A DNA stretch of 64,000 nt from a bacterium (GTDB lineage: Bacteria > Vulcanimicrobiota > Vulcanimicrobiia > Vulcanimicrobiales > Vulcanimicrobiaceae): contig JAJYCL010000014.1 of the NCBI GenBank assembly GCA_021778415.1, positions 1 to 64,000 of the forward strand, in the 5' to 3' direction. Below are positions 8,489 through 16,723 of this stretch, in pieces. Positions within the stretch are counted from its first letter, which is position 1; each line of letters starts with the position of its first letter. Made by a program: the position numbers and the translations under genes. The notes below the pieces were generated by a model that saw only the letters and a list, made by a program, of their open reading frames with translations, ran no database searches and had not been told where the DNA came from.

Positions 8489-8905
8489 CTAGAGGGGGCC
8501 GGTATAGCAGCTCGTAGGGGCGCGATTCAGTTTGTTGCGGGTCACGTTGAATTCGGCAAAGCCGTAGGGAATGTTATTGCGATTGCAGAGTTTGGGTATG
8601 AAGGAAATAAGGCTATGGTGTCGACCCGTGCGAAGCACGTAAAGGCGGTACTCGGTGCCCGCTGCGTAGCAACACCGATGCGTTATGTAGGTGTGACCGG
8701 GGGCGACGGTCCCGCCCTCCCATGTATGTCCACTCGGCGTGAGCATCTCGACTTCCACCGGAACTGCCGTTGTGTTATGCACGATGACGAGGCCATTATG
8801 CAGGTTGACGCCCGCCGACGCGGGCGCGATTGCGAGCAGGCACGATGCAACGATGACAAGTGCGCTACGAAGCATGTTCGCGAGCGTTCGACCAGGTGAA
8901 ATCAT
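8489..8905 (-). CDS. Small secreted cysteine-containing protein, unknown function
   Basis: 138 residues from the ATG at 8905, preceded by a purine-rich AAGAAAGAGA site. The longer open frame upstream runs into the tRNA terminator and is rejected. The signal peptide has hydrophobic core ALVIVASCLLAIAPASA and ends near residue 31. The mature domain is beta-rich, with NGLVIVHNTTAVPVEVE followed by GGTVAPGHTY and cysteines in HRCCYA, KLCNRN and TSCYTG. That is an even set which could form disulfides outside the membrane. The pattern resembles small beta-sandwich proteins, but I assign no family. It is monocistronic with its own terminator. Confidence 0.6.
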   Translation of the reverse strand: MISPGRTLANMLRSALVIVASCLLAIAPASAGVNLHNGLVIVHNTTAVPVEVEMLTPSGHTWEGGTVAPGHTYITHRCCYAAGTEYRLYVLRTGRHHSLISFIPKLCNRNNIPYGFAEFNVTRNKLNRAPTSCYTGPL

Positions 8906-9010
8906 CAGAGTATCTCTTTCTTTGCGCAGAGCGTAAGGAAGTTGTCGGGTGAAGTTTTGAACGCAAGCAAGAGTTCCTCGGTTCGCTCGTGTCTCGCGAA
9001 TGCGTTCGAG

Positions 9011-9043
9011 AAGAAAGAAAAACCGCCCGGAAAATCCGAGCGG
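9011..9043 (-). terminator. Intrinsic terminator of the tRNA operon
   Basis: On the minus strand CCGCTCGGA and TCCGGGCGG pair around a TTT loop (one G-A mismatch) and are followed by TTTTTCTTTCTT. It begins only a few bases after the CCA end of tRNA-Glu, as expected for a tRNA transcript. Confidence 0.8.
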
Positions 9044-9046
9044 AAA

Positions 9047-9122
9047 TGGTAGCCCCAACGGGATTCGAACCCGTGTTACCGCCGTGAGAGGGCGGCGTCC
9101 TAGGCCTCTAGACGATAGGGCC
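9047..9122 (-). tRNA. tRNA-Glu (CTC anticodon)
   Basis: 76 nt with encoded CCA. Read on the minus strand, the acceptor GGCCCTA pairs with TGGGGCT (G1-U72 wobble). The anticodon stem CCGCC/GGCGG closes the loop CTCTCAC, giving anticodon CTC. The T arm is GGGTTCGAATCCC. The D arm TCGTCTAGAGG is typical of bacterial tRNA-Glu. Confidence 0.95.
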
Positions 9123-9123
9123 G

Positions 9124-9197
9124 TGGCTCCCGAGCAAGGATTCGAACCTCGATAATCCGAGTCAGAGTCGGAGGTCTTACCGTTAGACGACCCGGGA
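9124..9197 (-). tRNA. tRNA-Gln (CTG anticodon)
   Basis: 74 nt with encoded CCA. The acceptor TCCCGGG pairs with CTCGGGA and shows the U1-A72 pair typical of bacterial tRNA-Gln. The anticodon stem TCCGA/TCGGA closes loop CTCTGAC (anticodon CTG), and the T loop is GGTTCGAATCC. One base separates it from tRNA-Glu, so both are processed from one transcript. Confidence 0.95.
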
Positions 9198-9212
9198 ACG
9201 ACAACGGCGCTA

Positions 9213-9242
9213 ATGCTACACTACCGAGCGCAACTCTTGCAA
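9213..9242 (-). promoter_or_regulatory. Putative tRNA operon promoter
   Basis: On the minus strand there is a TTGCAA -35 (9237-9242) and a TAGCAT -10 (9213-9218) separated by 18 bp, about 16 bases before the tRNA-Gln 5' end. Assigned by eye from sigma-70-like boxes. Confidence 0.45.
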
Positions 9243-9526
9243 GCGGAGGCATCGCTACATTCAGAACTCTCGTCCGTCACCGAGGAAAACCGGTTGGGCG
9301 TGTTGCCGCCTCACGATGTGACGTTTGCTTTGTGGGTTATCGCGCTGTCGTATGGCGTAACGACCGCGACCATCACCGTTTGAGCGGCAGCGATAGGACC
9401 GAACGCATGTTCGCGACCGTCATGCGTGTGGTATCCTTGTACGAAGCGCCGGGTATGCTAGAAGAAGAACGCCGGACGGCGAATAGCCCATTACTCGGAG
9501 CCTCTCTATCCTGAAAGGAAGTTCGG
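9243..9526. other. Intergenic region upstream of the sugar nucleotidyltransferase
   Basis: About 285 bases without a convincing gene. Short open frames on both strands have no ribosome binding site or family resemblance. The only clear signal is the Shine-Dalgarno GAAAGGAAG at the right edge (9514-9522), which supports the TTG start at 9527. Confidence 0.5.
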
Positions 9527-10579
9527 TTGCAAGCCATTGTCCTCGTCGGGGGGGAAGGCACGCGCCTCCGCCCTCTTACCTTTGGCACCCCAAAACCTAT
9601 GGTGCCGATTGCCGGCGTGCCATTTTTGGCCCGCACGGTCGAGCGCTTGCACGAGGCGGGCATCGACGAGGTTATCTTTGCCGCCGGCTATATGCCGCAA
9701 GCCATCGTCGATTACTTTGGCGACGGCTCGGCCTTTAAAATGAAGATCACCTACGTGATCGAGGCTGAACCGCTGGGCACGGCGGGGGCTCTTAAAAACG
9801 TCGAGCGGTATATTCATGGCCCGTTCTTTGTCCTCAATGGGGATGTCCTCACCTCGCTCGATCTTCGGGCGATGATGGAATTTCATCGCAAATCCGGGGG
9901 GCTTGGCGTCTTACATCTTATTCGGGTCGAGGATCCGTCGGCGTTCGGTTGCGTGGTGCACGATGCGACCGGACGGATTTCCGCCTTTGTCGAGAAGCCG
10001 CCGAAGGGCAGCGAACCAACCGATGAAGTGAACGCCGGCACCTATTTGCTCGAACCGTCCGTCTTTGCGATGATTCCGGCTGGGCGTAACGTCTCCATCG
10101 AGCGCGAAACGTTCCCGGCAATTCTGGTGTCGGATCAACGTTTATACGCATACACGACGAATGATTATTGGATCGATCTCGGACGTCCGGAACACTATCT
10201 GAGCGCGCATCGCGATATTCTTTCCGGGGCTATGCCGCTGGCATTGTCGTCCGACCACGATCGGTCGCTACCGGGTGAGGTCTACGTTGAAGCAGGGGCG
10301 CACATCGACCCGACGACGCAACTCGGTGCCAATGTCGTCGTCGGTCGCGGATGTTCCATCGGAGCGCGTGTGAAAATTTCGGATTCCGTGCTTTGGGATG
10401 AGGTTGTCGTCGGCGATGATGTTGAAATCGAATCGTCGATTATTGCTTCGCGGGCACGGATCGGAGCGCACGCAACGATTGGTGCGGGAACGGTGATCGG
10501 TCACGATGTTGTGATCGAACCGGGCACGCACATCGCACCCGATTCTCGTATCGGCGGCACCGCCGCCGCGGCACGGTAA
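9527..10579 (+). CDS. NDP-sugar pyrophosphorylase (mannose-1-phosphate guanylyltransferase-like)
   Basis: 350 residues starting at TTG behind a good Shine-Dalgarno. The N-terminal nucleotidyltransferase domain (1-235) has the GGEGTRLRPLT signature and the TPKPMVPI sugar-phosphate motif, plus LNGDVL for metal binding and FVEKP. The C-terminal ~100 residues are hexapeptide repeats of a left-handed beta helix (LGANVVVGRGCSIG, IGAHATIGAGTVIG). The enzyme joins a sugar-1-phosphate to a nucleotide. GTP/mannose is the likeliest pair by resemblance, but glucose/UTP or dTTP cannot be excluded. It leads a three-gene glycan cluster with the GT4 enzyme and toroid protein and is paralogous to 19568-20599. 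Confidence 0.85.
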   Translation: MQAIVLVGGEGTRLRPLTFGTPKPMVPIAGVPFLARTVERLHEAGIDEVIFAAGYMPQAIVDYFGDGSAFKMKITYVIEAEPLGTAGALKNVERYIHGPFFVLNGDVLTSLDLRAMMEFHRKSGGLGVLHLIRVEDPSAFGCVVHDATGRISAFVEKPPKGSEPTDEVNAGTYLLEPSVFAMIPAGRNVSIERETFPAILVSDQRLYAYTTNDYWIDLGRPEHYLSAHRDILSGAMPLALSSDHDRSLPGEVYVEAGAHIDPTTQLGANVVVGRGCSIGARVKISDSVLWDEVVVGDDVEIESSIIASRARIGAHATIGAGTVIGHDVVIEPGTHIAPDSRIGGTAAAAR

Positions 10580-10580
10580 T

Positions 10581-11765
10581 ATGGACGGAGAGCACGTCGT
10601 ACCCTCCGTGCTCTTTCTTGCGTCGTTTCCCCCGCGCGAATGCGGCATTGCGACATTCACGAAGGATGTCGTCAATTCGTTCGATCACGCGTACGGGTCG
10701 TCGTCGCACATTATCGCAGTCGATGAACCCGGTGGTGAGTTCCGTCGCTACCCGGCGCGCGTAATCGGGCGCTTTTCGCAAAACGATCGTCACACATACG
10801 AACGCATAGCAAATGTGATCGCGTCGCAACCAGCCGATATTCTCAACGTCCAACACGAATTCGGCTTATTCGGCGGCGAACGCGGCGAATGGATCATCGA
10901 TGTCATTCGCAAGTGCGGTAAGCCCGTCGTCGTCACTATGCATACGATATTGCCCGATCCCGATGAGCAAATGTTACGCGTGACGAGAGATCTTTGCGAG
11001 GCCGCGCATGCGGTTGTTTCGCTCTCGCAGACCGGGCGCCAATTGCTGATCGACGTTTATGGTGTCGATCCTGAGATGATTCATGTGATCCATCACGGAG
11101 TCCCCAATGTGCCTTTCATGCCGACGGGGCCGGCAAAGGCAACGTTCGGTATCGGTCAACGCACGGTCATATCGACGTTTGGTCTGATTAATCGCGGTAA
11201 GGGCCTGGAATATGCTATCGAAGCGATGCAACCCGTTGTCGAGCGACATCCTGAAGCATTGTACCTTATCCTCGGGCAGACCCATCCCGTCGTGCGCCGT
11301 CAAGAAGGCGAGTCGTATCGCGAATCGTTAGTCGCTCGTATCGATGCTTTGGGCCTTCGCCATAATGTGAAATTAGTTGATAAGTATCTTGACGACGAAG
11401 AATTGCTGGCGTACCTTGCGGCCACCGATATCTACCTAACGCCGTATCTCAACCCCGTGCAAATTGTGAGCGGAACGCTCGCCTATGCCGTTGGGTGCGG
11501 GAAAGCCATCGTCTCGACGCCATATTTATATGCGCGAGAGTTGCTTGCAAATCGACGTGGATTTCTCTGCGATTTTCGCGATGCGGAATCGATCAGTACG
11601 TCGTTACTCGCCCTTCTCGACGATCCCGCGTTGCGGCGTAGCGTCGAGCGACGAGCCTATCGCTTCGGTCGGCAAATGACGTGGCCGAATGTTGCTCGTG
11701 AGTACGAACGTGTCTTCGCCTCGGTTCTTCCGCCCGGCGAACCGGCAATGGCCGCGTCGGCATAA
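10581..11765 (+). CDS. GT4 family glycosyltransferase
   Basis: 394 residues. The start ATG is one base after the pyrophosphorylase stop. The N-terminal Rossmann domain opens with FPPRECGIATFTKD, a hallmark of a GT4 subgroup, and has NVQHEFGLFGGERG. The C-terminal domain has a nucleotide-sugar site with FGLINRGKGLEYAIEA and the later TPYLNPVQIVSGTLAYA loop. It probably uses the sugar nucleotide made by the preceding gene to extend a glycan or glycolipid at the cytoplasmic face. The E-x7-E motif is altered, so donor specificity cannot be read. Confidence 0.85.
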   Translation: MDGEHVVPSVLFLASFPPRECGIATFTKDVVNSFDHAYGSSSHIIAVDEPGGEFRRYPARVIGRFSQNDRHTYERIANVIASQPADILNVQHEFGLFGGERGEWIIDVIRKCGKPVVVTMHTILPDPDEQMLRVTRDLCEAAHAVVSLSQTGRQLLIDVYGVDPEMIHVIHHGVPNVPFMPTGPAKATFGIGQRTVISTFGLINRGKGLEYAIEAMQPVVERHPEALYLILGQTHPVVRRQEGESYRESLVARIDALGLRHNVKLVDKYLDDEELLAYLAATDIYLTPYLNPVQIVSGTLAYAVGCGKAIVSTPYLYARELLANRRGFLCDFRDAESISTSLLALLDDPALRRSVERRAYRFGRQMTWPNVAREYERVFASVLPPGEPAMAASA

Positions 11766-11768
11766 CGC

Positions 11769-12794
11769 GTGATCGATCTTCCTAGTCTTTCGCATCTCTG
11801 CGCGCTCACCGATGATACTGGGGTCTTGCAGCATGCCATCGGACCGATTCCCAATCGTGCCTTTGGCTATTGCACCGATGATATTGCGCGCGCGCTTGCG
11901 GTAGCGGCGACGCGTCTACAACTTGATCCGCTCGATGCAAATGCGGATTTGATCCTGCGCACAAGCCTTGCGTATTTGGCGCACGCGATCTTACCCAGTG
12001 GCGAGTTTCATAACTTTATGAGCCATGAGCGGACGTGGCTCGATGACGTCGGCACCGAAGATAGTTTCGGCCGGGCAATTTATGGGCTCGGAATGGCCGT
12101 TGCGAAGGTTGCCGATAACGATGTGCGTGCCGTTGCCCATCGATTACTCGCATCGGCCCTTCCGAATGTTGCCAACCTGCGCTACGTGCGGGCCTACGCG
12201 TATGCCGGAACGGGAGCCTCATGGGCTTTCCCAACCATGCCCGAAGCGGCAGGCCCCATGGCCGAAGCGCGCGATGCGCTACTGCATGCGTATGCATCGG
12301 AGCACAGCGCACAATGGGATTGGTTCGAGCCTGAACTCACCTACGATAATGCGCGCCTACCCGAGGCATTGCTGCGTATCGGTCGCGCCCTCGGCGATCA
12401 GCGGGCCATCGACGTCGGGCTGCGGACCCTGGCATTTTTGCGGAAAATTGTGATCGAGGAGAACATGTTCGTCCCGATCGGTAATGAGGGCTGGTATCCG
12501 CGCGGCGGTGTTCGGGCGCGTTACGCCCAGCAACCGCTGGAGGCGACGGCAATGGTTGAGGCCCAGTTAGCGGCCTATGCAATAACGCAAGATCCCCAGG
12601 ATTATGCCGTGGCAACGCTGGCTCACGGCTGGTTTACGGGGCAAAACACGGCCGGATTGGTGCTTGCGCGCGGCGGTGGTTGTTGCGACGGGTTGTCAGA
12701 GGACTCGGTCAATCCGAACATGGGTGCCGAATCGACATTGGCATATTTGATGAGCGCCTATGCGCTCAAGCATGCCTCGCCTCCATCTGCCTAG
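11769..12794 (+). CDS. Alpha/alpha-toroid (glycosidase-like) protein of GT4 cluster
   Basis: 341 residues from GTG. It is alpha-helical with aromatic and acidic motifs: FGYCTDDIARAL, FHNFMSHERTWLDD, DSFGRAIYGLG, WDWFEPELTYDNARLPEALL and EGWYPRGG. The helix-loop repeats with conserved Trp/Asp/Glu in loops suggest an (alpha/alpha)6 barrel as in glycoside hydrolases, phosphorylases and epimerases. Similar proteins are often adjacent or fused to CGIATFT-type GT4 enzymes. No signal peptide is seen, so it acts in the cytosol, perhaps trimming or phosphorolysing the same glycan. The function is inference. Confidence 0.6.
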   Translation: MIDLPSLSHLCALTDDTGVLQHAIGPIPNRAFGYCTDDIARALAVAATRLQLDPLDANADLILRTSLAYLAHAILPSGEFHNFMSHERTWLDDVGTEDSFGRAIYGLGMAVAKVADNDVRAVAHRLLASALPNVANLRYVRAYAYAGTGASWAFPTMPEAAGPMAEARDALLHAYASEHSAQWDWFEPELTYDNARLPEALLRIGRALGDQRAIDVGLRTLAFLRKIVIEENMFVPIGNEGWYPRGGVRARYAQQPLEATAMVEAQLAAYAITQDPQDYAVATLAHGWFTGQNTAGLVLARGGGCCDGLSEDSVNPNMGAESTLAYLMSAYALKHASPPSA

Positions 12795-12831
12795 GCAGTT
12801 CGGGCCTGTCTGTCGAAGAGTACGATCATCC

Positions 12832-14994
12832 ATGAGTGTTTTAGTTGACGCGCTGAACGATGTTCAAGCCGAAGCGGTCCGTTCCGCCGATGGTCCAGTC
12901 CTTATTTTTGCCGGAGCAGGCAGCGGAAAGACGCGCGTGCTCACGCACCGAATCGCCCACCTGCTCGAAGATCGTAAGGTCGCGCCGGATCGTATCCTCG
13001 CCGTAACCTTCACGAACAAGGCTGCCAAGGAGATGCGCACGCGTCTGGAGCGGATGGTCGGAGATGTCGCTCGGGATCTCTGGGTTTCTACTTTTCACGC
13101 TATGTGCGTGCGGATGCTTCGCCGCGATGGCGAAAAAGTCGGTGTTGATTCGCGCTTTGTGATTATCGATGATGCCGATTCACGTACGCTCGTCAAAGAG
13201 ATTCTCACCGATCTCGATTATGACGATCGTCAATTGACGCCGGGCTTTTGTCTGAATGAGATCGATAAGGCCAAGAACCTTTTATTGGACCCCGATGCGT
13301 ATCGCGCCAAGAGCGATTCCTTTCTGGCCGAACGCGTCGCCAACGTGTATCGCGAATACGATCGCCGCATGCGCGAATCCAATGCCTTAGATTTCGATGA
13401 CCTGATTGTGCGCACCATCCAATTGCTTGAAAAGGATGCCAAGACGCGGGCTCGTTATCAGGGCAAGTTCCAATATATCCTTGTCGACGAGTATCAAGAC
13501 GTCAATGCGGGGCAGTATCGCTTGCTTCGCAATCTTGTTGGGCCGGATCAGAATATCACGGTCGTTGGCGACGACGATCAGTCGATCTATTCATGGCGCG
13601 GCAGCGATTATCGGATGATTCTTCGTTTTGAAGAAGATTTTCCGGGCGCGCGCGTCTTTAAGCTTGAAGAGAATTATCGGAGTACCCAGACGATTCTCGA
13701 TGCGGCCAATGCCCTTGTCTCGATGAATCGGGATCGCTCGCAGAAGAAGCTCTTTACCTCCCGCGGCGCCGGTTCGTCGATCATCGTTTTCCCGGCAGGG
13801 ACCGAACGCGATGAAGCGCGATTCGTCACCGAGAAGATCAAAGAATCGGTTCGTAACGGATCCTCGTATCGTGATTTTCTGGTGCTCTACCGTACCAACG
13901 CACAATCGCGCGTGTTTGAAGAGGCTCTCCTCGGCGATGGGATTCCGTATCGCGTCGTGGGCGGTGTCGGGTACTATGCGCGCGCCGAGATTAAAGATGC
14001 CGTCGCGTATCTCCGTTATCTCAATAATCCATCCGATGCGATTGCGTTCAAACGTATCGTCAACGTTCCGCGGCGTGGCATTGGCGGCCAAACGGTGGCC
14101 GCATTGGTTCGCGCCGGCGAACGAGCGAACCGTTCGGTAGGCGAAGTGCTGCTCGATGATGAGCTGCTGAAATCCGCAGTTCCCAAAAAAATGAAAGAGC
14201 TCGAGCGTTTCGCCGAGTTGATGGCGCGTCTGCGCGGAAGTCTCGATGAGATGTCCGTTTCGGATGTGCTTACGGCCGTGCTCGATGAATCCGGTTACAT
14301 CCGTGAACTCAAAGATGAGCAAACGGCCGATTCGCGTACGCGTCTTGAGAATCTCCAAGAACTCATCGGCGTAGCGCGTGAATACGAAGCCAATGAACCC
14401 GAACCATCGCTTGGTGCATTTTTGGCCAATATTGCGTTGGTGAGCGATCTCGATAGTTTGGATCCGGATGCGTCGTATGTCACGTTAATGACGCTCCATG
14501 GAGCCAAAGGCCTGGAATTCGATACCGTCTTTATGACCGGTATGGAAGAAGGCGTTTTTCCGCACCAACGTGCGCTGACGGAAATGGCCGAACTCGAAGA
14601 AGAGCGTCGGCTTGCCTATGTCGGTGTTACGCGAGCGATGGAGCGCTTGTTTCTTACGTTTGCCGAACGTCGCATGATTTTCGGGAATACGTTTGCGTAC
14701 CCGAAATCGCGTTTTCTCGAAGAGATGCCGAATCTCGAATTTCTCGACACCGATCGCGCGTTGTTACCGAAGCCATCGGGTGGCCGGTGGCGTGAAGTCG
14801 CCATCCATGAATCCGCTGGAGCAGGGTTGCACCTCGGACTCAACGCCGGAGATCGCGTTCGTCATCCTAAATGGGGCGAAGGAACGATTACGTCGATGGA
14901 AGGGGCCGGCGGCGATGGCCTTGTCGGGATTCACTTCCCGAACGTCGGCGATAAGATGCTCATGCTCAAGTACGCGCCGCTCGAAAAGGTGTAA
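12832..14994 (+). CDS. pcrA: UvrD/PcrA-type superfamily 1A DNA helicase
   Basis: 720 residues. I chose MSVLVDALNDVQ at 12832, where the family starts. The upstream frame overlaps the previous gene. All SF1A motifs are present: Q motif LNDVQAEAV, Walker A GAGSGKTRVLTHR, VTFTNKAAKEM, DEYQDVN, VVGDDDQSIYSWRGSD, LEENYRS, TLHGAKGLEFD and YVGVTRAMERL. The C-terminal ~60 residues contain a PcrA-type Tudor-like domain (GDRVRHPKWGEGTI) that binds RNA polymerase in relatives. It unwinds DNA 3'-5' in excision repair and clears replication conflicts. Only two bases separate it from dapB. Confidence 0.95.
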   Translation: MSVLVDALNDVQAEAVRSADGPVLIFAGAGSGKTRVLTHRIAHLLEDRKVAPDRILAVTFTNKAAKEMRTRLERMVGDVARDLWVSTFHAMCVRMLRRDGEKVGVDSRFVIIDDADSRTLVKEILTDLDYDDRQLTPGFCLNEIDKAKNLLLDPDAYRAKSDSFLAERVANVYREYDRRMRESNALDFDDLIVRTIQLLEKDAKTRARYQGKFQYILVDEYQDVNAGQYRLLRNLVGPDQNITVVGDDDQSIYSWRGSDYRMILRFEEDFPGARVFKLEENYRSTQTILDAANALVSMNRDRSQKKLFTSRGAGSSIIVFPAGTERDEARFVTEKIKESVRNGSSYRDFLVLYRTNAQSRVFEEALLGDGIPYRVVGGVGYYARAEIKDAVAYLRYLNNPSDAIAFKRIVNVPRRGIGGQTVAALVRAGERANRSVGEVLLDDELLKSAVPKKMKELERFAELMARLRGSLDEMSVSDVLTAVLDESGYIRELKDEQTADSRTRLENLQELIGVAREYEANEPEPSLGAFLANIALVSDLDSLDPDASYVTLMTLHGAKGLEFDTVFMTGMEEGVFPHQRALTEMAELEEERRLAYVGVTRAMERLFLTFAERRMIFGNTFAYPKSRFLEEMPNLEFLDTDRALLPKPSGGRWREVAIHESAGAGLHLGLNAGDRVRHPKWGEGTITSMEGAGGDGLVGIHFPNVGDKMLMLKYAPLEKV

Positions 14995-14996
14995 CC

Positions 14997-15728
14997 GTGT
15001 CCGAACGCACGACCGGTGACACGTTACGCGTCGCCGTGGCGGGCGTTAACGGACGGATGGGGCACGTGGCGCGCGCTGCGGTTAGCGCGGCGCCCGATCT
15101 CACCTTTGCGGGAGGCTTCGCTCGACACGAGAACGCCGAGGAGCATATCTATACCGATCTTGCACATCTTTTGCGCGTTGAGCGCCCTGATGTGCTTGTC
15201 GATTTTACGTTGCATCCATTTTCCGTCAACGTAGCGATGGAATGCGTCTCGCATACTGTTCGGCCGGTGATCGGCGTTTCGGGGTGGTCGAGCGAAGATA
15301 TCGCTAGCCTCGATGCCGCAGCTCGGACTCACGATATCGGTGCGATGCACGTTCCGAATTTTGCTCTCGGAGCGGTTCTGATGATGCGATTTGCCGAGCA
15401 GGCAGCGCGCTTTTTCCCCACAGCGGAAATCATCGAATTGCATCACGATGGCAAGCTCGACGCTCCGAGCGGCACGTCACGGGCGACAGCGGCCCGAATC
15501 GATGCCGTCACGCATCGTATGCCTCCGATTCACAGTGTCCGCTTGCGAGGACTCGTTGCTCATCAAGAGGTTCTCTTCGGCGGGGACGGTGAGGTGCTCA
15601 CCATTCGTCACGATTCGCTTTCCCGCGATTCTTTTGCCGCAGGTATTGTGATGGCGATTCATCGCGTTATGCATCTTCACGGCGTAGAGATAGGCTTAGA
15701 TGCTGCTCTCGAGCGTTCCCTCGCATGA
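14997..15728 (+). CDS. dapB: 4-hydroxy-tetrahydrodipicolinate reductase
   Basis: 243 residues starting at GTG. It reduces the DapA product with NAD(P)H in the lysine/diaminopimelate pathway. The N-terminal Rossmann motif is VAGVNGRMG, the cofactor segment is VLVDFTLHPF, and the catalytic/substrate loop is ELHHDGKLDAPSGT (His-His, Lys and the SGT phosphate-like site). VRLRGLVAHQEVLFGG fits the C-terminal domain. It is slightly short of the usual ~265 residues. It is the first gene of dapB-asd-lysC-dapA, and its stop overlaps the asd start by 4 bp. Confidence 0.95.
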   Translation: MSERTTGDTLRVAVAGVNGRMGHVARAAVSAAPDLTFAGGFARHENAEEHIYTDLAHLLRVERPDVLVDFTLHPFSVNVAMECVSHTVRPVIGVSGWSSEDIASLDAAARTHDIGAMHVPNFALGAVLMMRFAEQAARFFPTAEIIELHHDGKLDAPSGTSRATAARIDAVTHRMPPIHSVRLRGLVAHQEVLFGGDGEVLTIRHDSLSRDSFAAGIVMAIHRVMHLHGVEIGLDAALERSLA

Positions 15729-16723
15729 AAATTGCTCTTGTCGGCGCAACCGGCGTAGTCGGCGAAACCATGCTCAAAGTCATGGAAGAGCGCGGGATTC
15801 GCCCCGCGGCCGTTGGTTTTTTTGCCTCACGTCAGCGCACCGCGGCGGTTTCGTTTTATGGTGAGATGCACGATGTCGGCGTTGCAAACGATGCGATTTT
15901 GAGCGGATTCGATGTCGTCCTTTTTGCCGGCGGCGAGGATGCAAGCGAACGATTCGTTCCGGCACTCTTAGCCGCAAACCGCACCGTTATCGATAATAGC
16001 GCGACGTTTCGTTTGCGTGAGGGTGTGCCGCTTGTCGTTCCCGAGATCAATGCATCGAGTATTCGTCCGACGGATCGGCTCTTTCCGGTTGCAAATTGCA
16101 CGGCGATCGTTCTTTGCATGGCACTCGCGCCGATAGCTCGTCTAGCCGGACTACGTAGCGTCGTCGTCTCAACGTACCAGGCGGCGAGCGGGGCCGGCCG
16201 CGCGGGCCTCGATGAACTCTTTGCTGGCGAACGCGCAGCAGTCCACGGTGAACCGGATCCGACGCCAACTATCTTTGCGGCCCCATTGGCGCATAACGTG
16301 TTGCCGCAAATCGGCTCCTTCGGTGCCGATGGTTGGACGGGCGAAGAGAGCAAGGTGCGGGATGAGACACGTGCGATTTTGGGACTTCCGAACCTTGATC
16401 TCGTTGCAACCTGTGTTCGCGTGCCGGTGCGGACCGCGCACAGTGAATCCGTTGTTCTCACGACCGAGCGTCCGACAACCGTTGGAGACATCGCTACTTC
16501 CTTGCTGGAAAGCCCCGGCGTGGTCTATCACGAGACGGGAATTGTGACGCCGCGGGAAGTCGAAGGAACCGACGATGTTCACGTCGCGCGTTTGCGCGCA
16601 CTCGACGCATCGGGTACACGGTTCGCGCTTTGGGCTGTTGGCGATCAATTACGCAAAGGCGCGGCCACCAACGCCGTGCAAATTTTGGAGCTTATGCTCA
16701 GTCGCGGAGGACCACGAGGATGA
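15725..16723 (+). CDS. asd: Aspartate-semialdehyde dehydrogenase
   Basis: 332 residues. It converts aspartyl-4-phosphate to aspartate semialdehyde with NADPH, at the branch between lysine and the homoserine family. Motifs seen: VGATGVVGETML at the N-terminus, the FFASRQRTAA cofactor loop, catalytic Cys in VANCTAIVL and the YQAASGAGRAG loop. The His-containing VRVPVRTAHSE matches the catalytic base region. It starts ATG at the ATGA overlap with dapB and ends in an ATGA overlap with lysC, which indicates translational coupling through the operon. Confidence 0.96.
   Translation: MKIALVGATGVVGETMLKVMEERGIRPAAVGFFASRQRTAAVSFYGEMHDVGVANDAILSGFDVVLFAGGEDASERFVPALLAANRTVIDNSATFRLREGVPLVVPEINASSIRPTDRLFPVANCTAIVLCMALAPIARLAGLRSVVVSTYQAASGAGRAGLDELFAGERAAVHGEPDPTPTIFAAPLAHNVLPQIGSFGADGWTGEESKVRDETRAILGLPNLDLVATCVRVPVRTAHSESVVLTTERPTTVGDIATSLLESPGVVYHETGIVTPREVEGTDDVHVARLRALDASGTRFALWAVGDQLRKGAATNAVQILELMLSRGGPRG

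Noticed and set aside
7722-8492. 256-codon plus-strand open frame opposite the S1C protease
   Set aside because: The protease frame has a full catalytic triad and PDZ. The plus-strand frame has only composition-biased sequence.
13591-14358. 255-codon minus-strand open frame opposite the UvrD helicase
   Set aside because: An antisense shadow of a well-supported helicase gene with no recognisable motifs.
15856-16491. 211-codon minus-strand open frame opposite asd
   Set aside because: A Ser/Arg/Thr-rich shadow; asd is complete on the plus strand with its catalytic motifs.
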